From NCBI GenBank assembly GCA_948567375.1, contig OX419760.1, forward strand, positions 21,824,001 to 21,888,000: a stretch of DNA of 64,000 nucleotides, written 5' to 3'. Under the pieces are notes generated by a model that was not told where the DNA came from, did not search any database, and saw only the letters and a program-made list of their open reading frames with translations. Positions 32,944-43,918 of the stretch are shown piece after piece. Position 1 is the first letter of the stretch; the number at the start of each line of letters is the position of its first letter. A program made the position numbers and the translations under genes. This DNA is from Lunularia cruciata (lineage: Eukaryota > Streptophyta > Marchantiopsida > Lunulariales > Lunulariaceae).

Positions 32944-33729
32944 TTGAAGGATGTGGTAGATGAGTTTCAAGATGTCTTTCCCAATGATCTACCCTTAGGT
33001 TTACCACCAAAAAGGCGAGTAGATCACAAAATTGAGATACTTCTGGGGAAGACGCCTCCTTGTATGGCCCCATATCGCCTATCACCTCATGAGTTGGAGG
33101 AGTGTAAGACTCAAATTGAGGAAATGTTGCAGAAAGGGTTCATCCAACCTAGCGTATCACCATATGGAGCCCCTGTCTTGTTTGTGAAGAAGAAGGATGG
33201 TACAATGCGCATGTGCATTGACTATCGGGGTCTCAATCAGCAAATAGTGAAGAACAAATACCCCTTACCTTGCATGGATGACATGTTTGATCAACTCTAT
33301 GGAGCGAGATACTTCACCAAACTGGACTTGCGGAGCGGTTACAATCAAATCCAAATTGCAGAGGAGGATGTGTACAAAACTGCCTTTCAAACTAGGTATG
33401 GCCACTTTGAGTATCTTGTGATGTCTTTTGGCCTCACCAATGCACCTTCCACTTTCATGAGTCTAATGAATGACATATTTTGTCCATACTTGGATAAGTT
33501 TGTTATTTTCTTCTTGGATGATATCTTAATATACAATAGCACGATGACAGAACACAAGCAACATCTACGAGAGGTCCTCCAGATTCTAAGACAGAATCAG
33601 TTGTACGCCAAAATCTCAAAGTGTGAGTTTGGTAAGTGTGAAGTAGACTACTTGGGGCATAGAGTAAGTGTAGAGGGCATTCAAGTATTGACAAATAAAA
33701 TAGAGGTCATTCAAAAATGGAGTGCTTAG
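32944..33729 (+). pseudogene. Reverse transcriptase of E1
   Basis: A 261-residue frame with the main Ty3 RT blocks in order: [20 protein letters not shown] (about residues 66-85), [26 protein letters not shown] (motif A Asp), [17 protein letters not shown] (motif B), [10 protein letters not shown] (catalytic DD intact) and YLGHRVS. It ends early at WSA because one base is missing compared with E3 (GCTTAG against GCTCTAG). This is the longest intact enzymatic core in the nested stack. Confidence 0.9.
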
Positions 33730-34532
33730 AAGATCAGACTCAACTTAAGAGCTTCTTGGAGTTGATGGGATTCTATCGTAGATTTGTCAAGGACTTCTCC
33801 AAGGTTGCACAGCCTTTAACGGCACTACTTGGCAAGGGGAAGAAGTGGACATGGTGAACTGCACAAGAGTTGGCCTTTCAAGAATTGAAGGCCACCTTGC
33901 TACATGCATCAATCTTGAAGTGGTATGACCCAAAACGTCCAATCAAGTTGGCTACAGATGCATCAGGCGTAGCAATAGGAGCAGTCTTACAACAAGAGTG
34001 GCATGACGGATGACATCTAATTGCATATTTCTCTCGAAAGTTGTTATCGATAGAGCGCAACTACCTCACCACAGAACAAGAAGAGATGGCCATCGTTCTA
34101 GCAACCAAGCATTGGAAGCACTACCTGGGCGAGAAGGCATTTGTAGTAGAGACAGACCACAAACCTCTAGTCTATCTCGAGACGTAGAAGGATCTATCTC
34201 GTCACCAAATCCGGTGGGCAGAGTGGCGACAACGCTTCAACATGATAGTCACCTACGTGGAAGGTAAGAAGCAACTTGCAGATGCATTCACCCGCATGCC
34301 AATGGCCTACAACTTGGTGGCAGAGGTTAAGATTAACCCTGAATTCTGGCAAGAGATTCTGGCTGCTACAAAAACTGATCCATAGATTGTAGAAGCACAA
34401 TCATCCAAAGGTGTCACTAGCACCCAAGGACTCACCTTTTGGGATGGTTGATTATGGATCCCAAATGTCCCAAAATTATGCACCACCATTCTAGCAGAAT
34501 GTCATGATTCGGCCATTGTAGCTCATGTTGGA
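33730..34532 (+). pseudogene. RNase H of E1 and link to integrase
   Basis: Starting in a new frame at [20 protein letters not shown], it has KLATDASGVAIGAVLQQ (first Asp), TEQEEMAIVLATKHW (Glu), VVETDHKPLVYL (Asp) and GKKQLADAFTRMP. Stops replace Trp or Gln codons at several points (TGA at about 33856 and 34011, TAG at about 34186), the result of G-to-A or C-to-T changes. Confidence 0.8.
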
Positions 34533-35294
34533 GTGGACAAGACCTTGGATGCAGTCAAGCACCATTACTATTGGCCCAAGATGAGCAACAATGTGATGGA
34601 CTATGTGCCTAGCTGCCTACTTTGTCAACAGAAAAAAGCTTCTAATCAAGCTCCTGTAGGGCTCCTTCAACCTCTCCACACTCCTACCCAACGTTGGGAA
34701 CAAGTGAGTATGGATCTCATCTATGAATTACCCAAGACCACCTTAGGGTTTGACTCCATTGTGGTCTTTGTGGACCGGCTCAGTAAAATGATTCATGTAC
34801 GCCCTACCACCAAGGAGATGACCACTCCACAACTAGCTCAATTATACTTAGATGTAGTCTTTGCTCACCATGGCTTGTCTAGAGTACTCATCACTAATAG
34901 AGGCACCCAATTCACCAGTTTGTTTTGGCGAACACTCTTTGGTTTCTTCAAAACCAAGTTGGCCATGTCCACAGCTTACCACCCACAAATAGATGGCCAA
35001 ACAGAGCGGGCTAAATGCACAATTGAAGACATGTTACGTGGCTTCACCTTAGAAGAGCAAGAGAGGTGGGACACACTACTCCCGTTGGTGGAATTCGCTT
35101 ACAACAATTCAATGAATGCATCCACCCAGGTTACTCCGTTCTTCCTCATGTATGGTGAGCATCCCTTCACACCTTCTAGCTTGATGAAGATCCGTCCAGT
35201 GGCTACCAAGGTCAATGCAGTCAACACATTTGTTTCTAGAATCCAACACGGTGTGGAGAGCGCCAAGCACAGATTACAGATTGCACAAAATTGA
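34533..35294 (+). pseudogene. Integrase of E1
   Basis: A 253-residue frame with zinc-binding end (CLLCQQ), SMDLIYELP (first catalytic Asp), LITNRGTQFTSLFW (second catalytic Asp replaced by Asn), and HPQIDGQTERAKCTIEDML (catalytic Glu segment). The D-to-N change would abolish strand transfer. TGA at 35292-35294 cuts the C-terminal tail. Confidence 0.88.
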
Positions 35295-35786
35295 CAGAAG
35301 CAATATGCTGATGCACACCGTCAGCACATGGAGTTCAATGTTGGGGATCAAGTGTAGCTATCGACAACCAACCTCACATTAGTTGGACCTCGTAAGCTCA
35401 GACCTCGTTTTATTGGGCCTTTCTTGATTCTTCGTCGCATCGGCGCTGTGGCCTTTTACCTTGAGCTACCACCACACATGAAGATCCATCCAGTGTTCCA
35501 TGTCTTCCTACTATGCAAATATGCTCCTCGATCAGGCCAGGGTCATTCCACACCATACATTCAACCTTGTCTGACACTCATTGATGGCACAAAGGAATAT
35601 GAAGTGGAGTGGATTCTCCAAAAATGCGTGCGTGGTACTTGCCATCCATGGGTGGACTATCTAGTACAATGGAAAGGTTACCCCCTCTATGAAGCAACTT
35701 GGGAGCATGCTGCCAATTTGGCACCTGCACCGGTGTTGGTGCAAGCATTTGAGCAACAATTGCACAACGAGGACATTGTGTCTTAA
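35295..35786 (+). pseudogene. GPF/Y tail and chromodomain of E1
   Basis: It continues the integrase frame after TGA, with a TAG in GDQV-LSTTN. Then come RPRFIGPF-type and HPVFHVFLL segments, and a good chromodomain (EYEVEWILQKCVRG...WVDYLVQWKGYPLYEATWEH), ending at TAA 35784-35786, 13 bp before the 3' LTR. The aromatic residues expected for methyl-lysine binding are partly present. Confidence 0.85.
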
Positions 35787-35799
35787 AAGGAAGGAGGTC

Positions 35800-36527
35800 T
35801 GTAATACCAAGAGCTAGCCATATGATTTAGATGTGAAATTCGGTTTGGTAACATCTAGAATGATGTTATACATGATGGTCAAAATAGATAAGATAGAAGT
35901 ATCACCAAAAGAGTACTTCTACAAATAGAGCAGAAACCAAAATAGACTTGAGAACCTTAGAACCAATAGCTAGACATATGATTTTAAGGTGAGGATTGGT
36001 TTGGTAACATCTGGAAGGATGTTTCACATGATCGACTAAACAGATCAGAAAGAGGTATCACCAAAAGGGGACTTCTACTAATAGAGTAGGAACCAAAATA
36101 TGCCTGAAATCTTTGAAGGCAATTTCGGAGGCCTAAATGGATGAATTAGGCCTTGATTCCCCTCCCCCCCAACAAAGTAAAGGCTGGCCTTCCCTCCTCC
36201 CCTGCTTTGTCTCATCGAGAGCTTTCCAACGGTACCTTACTCACATGATTCTGAGATTCCTACAAGAAGATTCCCTAAAAGATTCCCTCCGGTCAAAGCT
36301 TGTTTGACCAACCAGATAGGACCTAGACCAGACATGTCACCCATCCAAGTAAGTAATCCAAGGGTGGAGCTTGTTGACATGCCACCTATCTGTGTCTCTA
36401 ATCCTATGGTAGAGCTTCCTTGGAGGATATCCTCTTTGTCTATATAATAAAGAGAAGGTGCTCCTTTGGGGCATCGATTGTTTGAGTGTGCAATCTGTGT
36501 TTTCTCTCTTGTCCTCGGAGTATTACA
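35800..36527 (+). repeat. 3' LTR of E1
   Basis: TGTAATACCAAGAGCTAGCC...CTCGGAGTATTACA, 728 bp. It is highly similar to 30167-30893 with scattered substitutions, mostly transitions by eye. The divergence would give the insertion age. Confidence 0.95.
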
Positions 36528-37525
36528 CCAAGGGCCTCTAGGGAAACAAGTGCAATAGTTGGTAGATATGTGCCCAATACGGCCACAATTGTAACAACGG
36601 TGTTGTTCTCCTCGAGTTCCTTCTTCTCGTGGGACTCCATCTCTTTTTCTTCTACCCGTCCACGCTCCCCTTGAAGCGGTCATGCTCCTCGATCTCAAAA
36701 TCAAAGGTTACCCAATTCCATCGGTACTAGTCCACCCATGTGTGGCATTTCTGCCCAATAATGTTGAGGTGGAACTTCTCCTTCACCTCCACCCAATGCT
36801 CTTGCTTTTCTTTGTGCACAAGCAATGGTTTCAAATATCGTGCAAGGATTTTGCACCATGACTTTTTGGTAAATCCGCTCCTTTAACCCTTGTTTGAAAT
36901 TTTTGAGAGCCTCTGTTGGACTCATGTCGGTTATTGCAACTTGTAGATCCAAAAATGCCTCCACATACTCTTGTACGTTATTCTTCTATCTTAGTCCCCA
37001 TAGTCGGGTTCAAGCCATCTGCACAGAATCCACCGATTGGAGATTCTTCAACAATCCTTCTTGCATTGCTGTCCACATGACCTCCCTTCTTTCTACCAAC
37101 ATGGATCGTTCCCAAGCATCATACCATGTGAGGGCTTTATCGGTCAAGTACCCACATGCAAACATGCCAGCAGCATGCTCCATGATCTATGTTGAGAACA
37201 ATCAGAAATATTGATTCATTCTCAAGATCCAATGTTCCACTACTCCCATCATACGTTGCCTCTTGTAAGGCTCAATGTTGTAGGTCTTCTTCATCCAGAG
37301 TAGCAATGTGGCTTCATCGTTGATAGGGTTTGTAGGCACAAATGCCTTTCCAAGTACTTCCGTTGCAGGTACTAGGTTTTGAGAAGGCTATTCTTCTTGC
37401 ATGGCTTGATCATTCCCGAGGATTTGCACTTGACTTTGTAACGTCTCCTTGGTCATCTTAATCTCTCAAAATTCATTCAATATCCATTGCATTCCTTGCA
37501 CCAACTCTTGCAATTGTGGATCCAT
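36528..37525 (-). pseudogene. Gag of E2 (main part)
   Basis: On the minus strand from about 37523 (MDPQLQELVQGM-like start) through NIEPYKRQRMMGVVEHWILR, the capsid-like block (AAGMFACGYLTDKALTWYDA, WERSMLVERR), VQEYVEAFLDLQVAITDMSP and the knuckle CYNCGRIGHISTNYC. It ends abruptly at the E1 insertion and resumes at 30166. Frame changes are present. It shows what E1 gag has lost. Confidence 0.8.
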
Positions 37526-37569
37526 GGTTCCTACAACACTCAATTGCTAATGTCTACTTCAATACATAG

Positions 37570-37981
37570 TCAATCTCTAGAAGGCGCACTAACTATCAGA
37601 ACTACCATTGGGATCTCAGAAGCTATCACTTGTTGATAATACTCCTTGCCAAAATTCCTTACCACAAAATCTCTAAATATCACTTTAAGTCTCACTACAT
37701 AACAGATTTCTACTTGAGTGTTGAAAGGGAGAGGATTTGGGACCTTCACATCCATATTATCATAATAGAATGTAGATTGTCAAATCCCACTCTCTGTTAT
37801 ATATCACCATAGGTAAAATCAACGGGTTTGGTGAGTTCATTACCCTATCCATGAATTTTGCGCCAAAGTGATAAACTAGCAATACCCTCATTTGCTCATG
37901 CTGGATGAACATAACCGTGATGTGGAATGGATTCAAGAATGGAAAGCTAGGTGCGGGAAATTTTCCTCCCGGTGCATCCAT
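37570..37981 (-). CDS. Leader ORF of E2 (two frames)
   Basis: First frame 37981-37760 (MDAPGGKFPAPSFPF...YILL) and second 37755-37570 (MDVKVPNPLPFNTQ...). The split is in the same place and sense as in E1. See the E1 leader for interpretation. Confidence 0.6.
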
Positions 37982-38120
37982 CCCGTCTGCTCTTTAAAAT
38001 CCTTCCTAAGTCTAACAATTACTCTATGTTCTCCACCTCAAATAACTCAATTTAGTAGTTCGTGCTCTTCCAAGAGGGGTGATCCACTCTCTTGGACTAA
38101 GACACTCACTTTGATACCAT

Positions 38121-38866
38121 TGTAATATTCCGATGACAAGAGAAGAGAGGAAACACCAATTACACACTCAACATTCGGTGCCCCAAAGGAGCACTTTCTC
38201 TTTATTAGAAAAGAAAATCTCAAAAGAAAAGAAAATCTCCTCCAAGGAAGCTCCACCATAGGATTAGGCACACAGATAGATGACATGTCATCAAGCTCCA
38301 CCCTTGGATTACTTACTTGGATGGGTGACATGTCGGTCTAGGTCCTATCTGGTTGGTCAAACAAGCTTTGACCAGAGGGAATCTTTTAGGGAATCTTCCT
38401 ATAGGAGTCTCATAATCACATGAGTAAGGTACCATTGGAAAGCTCTCGACGAGAAAAATCAGGGGGGTGGGAAGGCCAGCCTTTCCTTTGTTGGGGGGTG
38501 GCACATTTTTGAGGCCTAATTCATCCGTTTAGGCCTCCAAAATTGCCTTCAAGATTTTAGGCATATTTTGGTTCCTACTTTATTAGTAGAAGTCCCCTTT
38601 TGTTCTGATACATCTTTCTGATCTTTTTAGTCCATCATGTGTAACATCCTTCTAGATGTTACCAAACCAATTCTTACCTTTAAATCATATGTCTAGCTAT
38701 TGGTTCTAAGGTTCTCAAGTCTATTTCGGTTTCTGCTCTATTAGTAGAAGTACTCTTTTGGTGATACTTCTATCTGATCTATTTTGACCATCATGTATAA
38801 CATCATTCTAGATGTTACCAAACCAAATTTCACATCTAGATCATATGGCTAGTTTGTGGTATTACA
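38121..38866 (-). repeat. 5' LTR of E2
   Basis: 746 bp with TGTAATAC-type ends. It is followed on the minus strand by ATGGTATCAAAGTGAGTG, the initiator-Met-type primer-binding site with changes. It retains the segment between AAGCTCCACC repeats that is deleted in the 3' LTR. Confidence 0.93.
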
Positions 38867-38871
38867 CCTAA

Positions 38872-39410
38872 CGTATCACCATATGAGACTCTTATCTTGT
38901 TTGTAAAGAAAAAGGACAATACAATGCACATGTGCATTGAATATTGAAGCCCAAATCACCAAAAAATGAAGAACAAATATCCCATACCCCGCATGGATGA
39001 CATGTTCAATCAAATCAATGGAGCAACAACTTCACCAAACTTGACTTGCAGAGTAGTTACAACCAAATCCGGATTGCGGAGGAAGATGTCCACAAAATTG
39101 CCTTCAAATTTGGCCTCACAAATGCACCGACCACTTTCATGACTTTGATGAATGACATAATTCATCCATACTTGGATTAATCTATTATCATTTTCTTAGA
39201 TGACATCTTTGTCTACAATAGGACAATGATGGAAAACAAGCAACATCTACAAGGTCTTCCAAATTCTACGACAAAATCATTTGTATGCCAAATCTCAAAG
39301 TGCAAGTCTAGCAAGTTTGAAATAGACTAATTGAGACCAAGAGTAAATGAAAAAGGTATCCAAGTGTTAACAAATAAAATAGAAGTCATTTAGAAATGGA
39401 GCGCTCTAGA
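38872..39410 (+). pseudogene. Reverse transcriptase of E3, continued
   Basis: It resumes from 25985 with VSPYETLILFVKKKDNTMHM, then [43 protein letters not shown] and KIEVI. Stops and small deletions are frequent. It is directly colinear with 33150-33720 of E1. Confidence 0.8.
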
Positions 39411-40000
39411 AGATCAAACTCAACTCAAGAGTTTCTTGGGATTGATGTGGTTTTATCATCAATTTGTCAAAGATTTCTCCAAGATTGCACAAAATTTAAT
39501 GACACTACTTGGCAAGAGAAAGAAGTGGATGTGAGGAACCACACAAGAATTGACCTTTCAAGATTTGAAAGATGCATCACTACATGCATCAATCTTGAAA
39601 TGATACGACACAAAATATCCAATCAAGTTGGTCATAAATGCATCAAGTATACCAATAGGAGCAATCCTATAACAAGAGTGGTATGATAGATGGCACCCAA
39701 TTGCATATTACTCTCAAAAACTATTACCGATAGAATGCAACTATCACACCACCAAATGAGAATAGTTGGCCATTGTCCTTGCAACCCTACATTGGAAGCA
39801 CTATCTTGGAAAAAAAGCATTTGTACTGGAGACAAACCACAAACCTCTAGTCTACCTCGAGACATAAAGAGATCTATCTTTTCAATAGATTTGGTGGGCA
39901 GAGTGGGGACAAAGGTTCAACATGACAATCACATATGTGGAAGGCAAGAAGCAACTTGCAGATACATTTACCCAAATGCTTATGGCAAAAAATCTAGTGG
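39411..40000 (+). pseudogene. RNase H of E3
   Basis: [53 protein letters not shown] (Asp lost) and VEGKKQLADTFTQM are seen in shifting frames, with TGA and TAG codons. It matches 33730-34330 of E1. Confidence 0.75.
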
Positions 40001-40089
40001 TAGAGGTCAAAATGAACCCTAAATTTTGGCCAAGGATTCTTATTGCTACAAAAGTTGAATCGCATATTGTAGGAGTTTTGAATGATTGT

Positions 40090-41760
40090 ATGCTCAATCA
40101 TTCAAAGGCATCATGAGTACCCAAGGGCTTTCTTTTTGTGATGGCAAATTATGGATCCCAAATGACACGAACATCAAAACCACTATCCTAGCAGAATGTC
40201 ATGATTCCGCCATTGCAGATCACATTGGAGTGGACAAGACCTTTGATGCAACCAAACACCACTACTATTGGCCCAAGATGAGCAACAATGTGATGGAGTG
40301 CATTCAAAATTGTCTACTCTATCAACAAAATAAGGCTTCTAATCAAAACCTCTACAAGACTCCTTCAACCCCTTCCTACTCCTACACAACATTTGGAATA
40401 AGTAAGCATAGATATGGTTTGCAAATTGCTGTTATACTCCAAAGACAAGAGAGAAAACACAAATTTCACACTCAAGCATCCAATGCCCCAAAGGAGCACC
40501 TTCTCTTTATTATATAGACAAAGAGGATCTCCTCCGAGGAAGCTCCACCATAGGATTAGGCACATAGATAGGTGACATGTCAACAAGCTTCACCCTTGGA
40601 TTACTTACTTGGATAGGTGACATGTCGGTCCTGATCCTATCTGGTTGGTCAAACAAGCTTTGACTAAAGGGAATCTTTTAGAGAATATTCTTGTAAGAAT
40701 CTCATAATCACATGGGTGAGGTACCATTGGAAAGCTCTTGACAAAGAAAAGCAAGGAGGAGGGAAGTCCACCCTTTCTTCTAATTGGGAGATATGTCTAT
40801 GCACATTTTCAAGGCCTAATTCATCCATTTGGGCCTACAAAATTTACTTCAAAGATTTCAGGCCTATTTTGGTTCATACTCTATTAATAAAAGTCCCCTT
40901 TTGGTGATACCTCTTTCTAATCTATTAAATCCATCATGTGTAACATCCTCCCATATGTTACCAAGCCAATTCTCACCTTTAAATCATATATCTAGCTATT
41001 GGTTCTAAGGTTTTCAAGTCTATTTTAGTTTCTGCACTATTAGTAGAAAGTACTCTTTTGGTGATACTTCTATCTGATCTATTTTTCAATCATGTATAAC
41101 ATCATTCCAAATATTACCAGACCAAATTTCATATCAAGATCATATGGCTAGCTCTTGGTATTATAATTGCCCAAGACAACCTCAAGGTTTGACTCCATTA
41201 TAGTCTTTATTAACCAACTTGGCAAAATGATTCATGTGTGTCCTACCACCAAGGATATGATTGCTCTACAATTAGCTCAATTGTATTTAGATGTTTTCTT
41301 CTCTCACCATGGCTTGCCTCAAATGCTCATCATTAATAGAGGTACTCAATTCACCAACTTGTAGAACACTTTTTGGTTTCTTCAAAACCAAATTTGCCAT
41401 GTCCATAGCTTATCATCCATAAATTGATGGAAAAATAGAGTGGGATAATGACACTATTGAAGACATGCTCCAGGGCTTCACTCTAGAGGAGCAAGAATGG
41501 TAGGACACCTTACTCTCATTGGTGGAATTTGAAGACAACAATTTAGTGAATGCATCCACACAAGCCACACCATTCTTCCTCATGTATGAAGAACATCCTT
41601 TCACACTTGTGAGCTTGGTGATGATCAGTTTAGTGGATACCAAGGTGGATTTCATCAACAATTTTGTTTCCGGAATCCAACAAGGAGTGAAGACCGCCAA
41701 ACACAGGTTGCAATTGCCCAAAATTGATAGAAACAATATGCAGATGCACATTGTTGGCAC
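40090..41760 (+). pseudogene. Integrase of E3, split by a solo LTR
   Basis: N-terminal zinc-binding part 40130-40424 (ECHDSAIADHIGVDKTFDAT, YYWPKMSNNVMECIQNCLLY). The catalytic part resumes at 41171 (PKTTSRFDSIIVFINQLGKM, MLIINRGTQFTNL with the second Asp changed to Asn, then the Glu region near 41440-41470) and a tail to about 41720. The break point carries the ATTGC duplication of the inserted LTR. Confidence 0.8.
40430..41165 (-). repeat. Solo LTR (long class) inserted in E3 integrase, TSD ATTGC
   Basis: 736 bp, from TGTTATACTCC to GGTATTATA on the plus strand. The perfect duplication ATTGC occurs at 40425-40429 and 41166-41170. There is no internal sequence. The last bases have decayed from TTACA to TTATA. 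Confidence 0.92.
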
Positions 41761-41789
41761 ATGGAGTTTGATGTCGTGGATCAAGTCTA

Positions 41790-42200
41790 GCTATTAACAA
41801 CCAACCTCATGTTAGTTGGCCCTTGCAAGTTTAGACCTTGTTTTATTGAACCTTTTCCCATCCTTTATCAAATTGGTGTAGTGGCTTATCACTTCAAGCT
41901 ACCGCCACACATGAAGTTCCATCCAATATTTCATGTTTCCGTACTACACTGCTATTCATCTTGATTGCCCCACTTCTCTTCCATACAAGAATTTTGACCT
42001 TGTCCAATCCTCATTGAGGACATGGAGGAATATGAAATCAAACATATTCTCCTCAATATGTGGTACTTGCCATCCATGTGTGGAATATCTTGTACATTGG
42101 AAAGTGTACCTTCTATATGATGCAACATAGCAACCAACTTGACCAATACACCAATGTTAGTTGAATCTTTTGAGCAAGAGCTTCACAACATCCTTCTTGT
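41790..42200 (+). pseudogene. GPF/Y tail and chromodomain of E3
   Basis: TLGDQV-like and FRPCFIEPFPILYQIGV segments, HFKLPPHMKFHPIFHVSVLH, then EEYEIKHI...CGTCHPCVEYLVHWKVY. This is the chromodomain seen in E1 at 35600-35720, with several stops. Confidence 0.65.
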
Positions 42201-42251
42201 GAAGTTGTTGCTCACAACAAGGATGTTTCCAACTCAAAAGGGGGTGAGATC

Positions 42252-42839
42252 TATAATACCAATAGCTAGAAATATTATCTAGAGGTGCAAATTGGCTTGG
42301 TAACATCTAGAAGGATGTTTTATATGATGAAATAAGTAGGTTAGATAAAGGTATCACCAAAAGAGTACTTCTACTAATAGGGCTGAAGCCAAAAATAGAC
42401 TAAACTTTAGAGCCATTTTTGAAGGCCTAAACAAATGAATTGGACCTTAAAAGTACAAAAGATTTCTTCCCCTTGGTGAACCTTGATTTCTCCCCCCTAT
42501 TTTATCTCATTGAGAGCTTTCCAATGGTACTTCACCAACATAATCTAAGCTTCTTATAAGAAGATTCTCTAAAACTTCCCTCCAGTCAAACCTATTTGAC
42601 CAACTAGATAGGACAAGGACCAACATGTCACCCATCTAGGCAACTAGTCTAAGGGTGGTGCTTGCTTACATGTCACTAATCCATGTATATAATCCAAGGG
42701 TGGAGCTTCCTTTGAGAGGATCCTCTTTGCTATATAATAAAGTCAAGGTGCTCCTTTGGGGCATCAGAGTATTGAGTGTGAAGCTTTGAGTTTTTGCTCT
42801 TATATTTCTCTTAAGGTCTCCTACCCTTGGAAGATTACA
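42252..42839 (+). repeat. 3' LTR of E3
   Basis: 588 bp, TATAATACCAATAGCTAGAA...CCTTGGAAGATTACA. It pairs with 22940-23528. Divergence between the pair is clearly larger than between the E1 LTRs, as expected for the oldest element. Confidence 0.9.
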
Positions 42840-43423
42840 CATGACTCACCAAGATAGATGGATATTTTGATGAGTTTAAAGGTTTTATGGTTATACTATA
42901 TAGTACTTTTACCTCATTAGGTTTATTTATTTGAGATATATTATTTGTGGACGGAGTAGCTCTTCCTTAGTGCAAGAACCATCCTCATGAGCTATACATC
43001 CATACACTTTATTATTTCAGCTTCTTGTCTCTCCTCTAGATAGATTTAGGGCTTCCATGGCTCCAACCATTAGAGTTTTAAAGGAGGAATGAACGAGCGG
43101 TAGATTTAGGGAGAGCATTTAGTGAGCCTCCAATGCATGCTTGGGAGAAGAGATGGATGTGGTGCTCTAGTCCTTTTTTTATTAGACCTTTTTTATATTG
43201 GAGGTTACATGATGTACTCAAGAGATATGCACACTAAACCTTAAGCATGGCCTTTAGTGCCTTGATATTTTTATTCACCTTTTCCTCTTGCATATAATTT
43301 TATATATTGGGCATACAAACTTGCAATATTGATGGACACTACTTATGTTAACATGTTTAAAGCTTTGTAATATTCTAATTAACACAAAAATGGAGAGTGT
43401 ATAGTATATTTTCATATACACGC
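42840..43423. other. Right flank of E3, no gene recognised
   Basis: AT-rich. It may be the continuation of the unit interrupted at 22939, but I could not identify a frame that continues the FCP1-like domain. Confidence 0.45.
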
Positions 43424-43489
43424 TTGGTTCAACCCACAGAAACCACCACAAGTTTACATGTTTTTTGCAGTCTACACGGGTTGAACCAA
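43424..43489. repeat. 12-bp perfect inverted repeat (TTGGTTCAACCC / GGGTTGAACCAA)
   Basis: Arms at 43424-43435 and 43478-43489 with a 42-bp loop. It may be a small foldback or a transposon end. Confidence 0.75.
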
Positions 43490-43882
43490 ACAAAGTGTTT
43501 GGCTCTATGCAATTAAGTATTTGGATATGGATAGTGGCACTTCCACAATGACAAGATTTAAACAGTTGTCAAACTTGAGTGTAAGAGTGTTGTGTGCTTT
43601 GGTAGTTTGTAGTTTGGTAGCTTTGAGTTCTCATATTCAATCTCTTCTAATGTAGCTCTATTATCATGATTTGTTATGGGTGAATTCTAGAGAGAATTCT
43701 ACAACTATCATAATCTGTTATGGGCAAATTATACAGCTTGATGATTCACACGGAAACATTGAATTGATCATTACCAAACAAAGAATAAATGTGCATTATA
43801 TTGGATACCCGCAACAACTTGGTAAAATTTATATATAACATAAGTTTACATTTTTACATTATAAGTTTACATTATAAGTTTA

Positions 43883-43917
43883 CAAGAGTGTGAGAGTTTA
43901 GAACTCTCACACTCTTG
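43883..43917. repeat. Perfect 16-bp hairpin, 3-base loop
   Basis: CAAGAGTGTGAGAGTT (43883-43898), loop TAG, then the exact complement AACTCTCACACTCTTG (43902-43917). It lies just beyond the 3' end of the minus-strand coding-like remnant at 43919-45470 and could be the end of that element. Confidence 0.85.
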
Positions 43918-43918
43918 C

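Larger units (their letters stand above)
30167..36527 (+). mobile_element. Element E1: youngest chromovirus, nested in E2
   Basis: LTRs 30167-30893 and 35800-36527 are in the same orientation and nearly equal in length (727 and 728 bp). CCAA precedes the left LTR (30163-30166) and follows the right one (36528-36531). Excising E1 with one CCAA restores E2 gag to the same length as E1's own gag at that place. Order: LTR, leader ORF, gag, protease, RT, RNase H, integrase, chromodomain, polypurine tract AAAAGGAAGGAGGTC (35785-35799), LTR. The coding region has stops at 32931 and 33729 and further ones later, so it is not autonomous. Confidence 0.95.
25986..38866 (-). mobile_element. Element E2: minus-strand chromovirus nested in E3
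   Basis: LTRs lie at 25986-26643 (3') and 38121-38866 (5'), both minus. A perfect target duplication CCTAA occurs at 25981-25985 and 38867-38871. The internal region on the minus strand is leader (37981-37570), gag (about 37525-36528, then 30166-30000), protease, RT, RNase H, integrase and chromodomain down to 26660. E1 splits it in gag. Without E1 it is about 6.5 kb, a full-length member of the long-LTR class. It carries many stops but keeps more gag than E1 does. Confidence 0.93.
22940..42839 (+). mobile_element. Element E3: old chromovirus, host of all nested insertions
   Basis: The short-class LTRs at 22940-23528 and 42252-42839 are in the same orientation. Flanks CATGT (22935-22939) and CATGA (42840-42844) are a 5-bp target duplication with one change. 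E3's own sequence is 23529-25985, 38867-40429 and 41166-42251: leader ORF, gag, protease, RT, RNase H, integrase and chromodomain in normal order, all heavily mutated. The interruptions are E2 (25986-38866) at the start of RT and a solo LTR (40430-41165) in the integrase. E3 alone is about 6.3 kb. It is older than both insertions by position and more degenerate in sequence. Confidence 0.9.
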
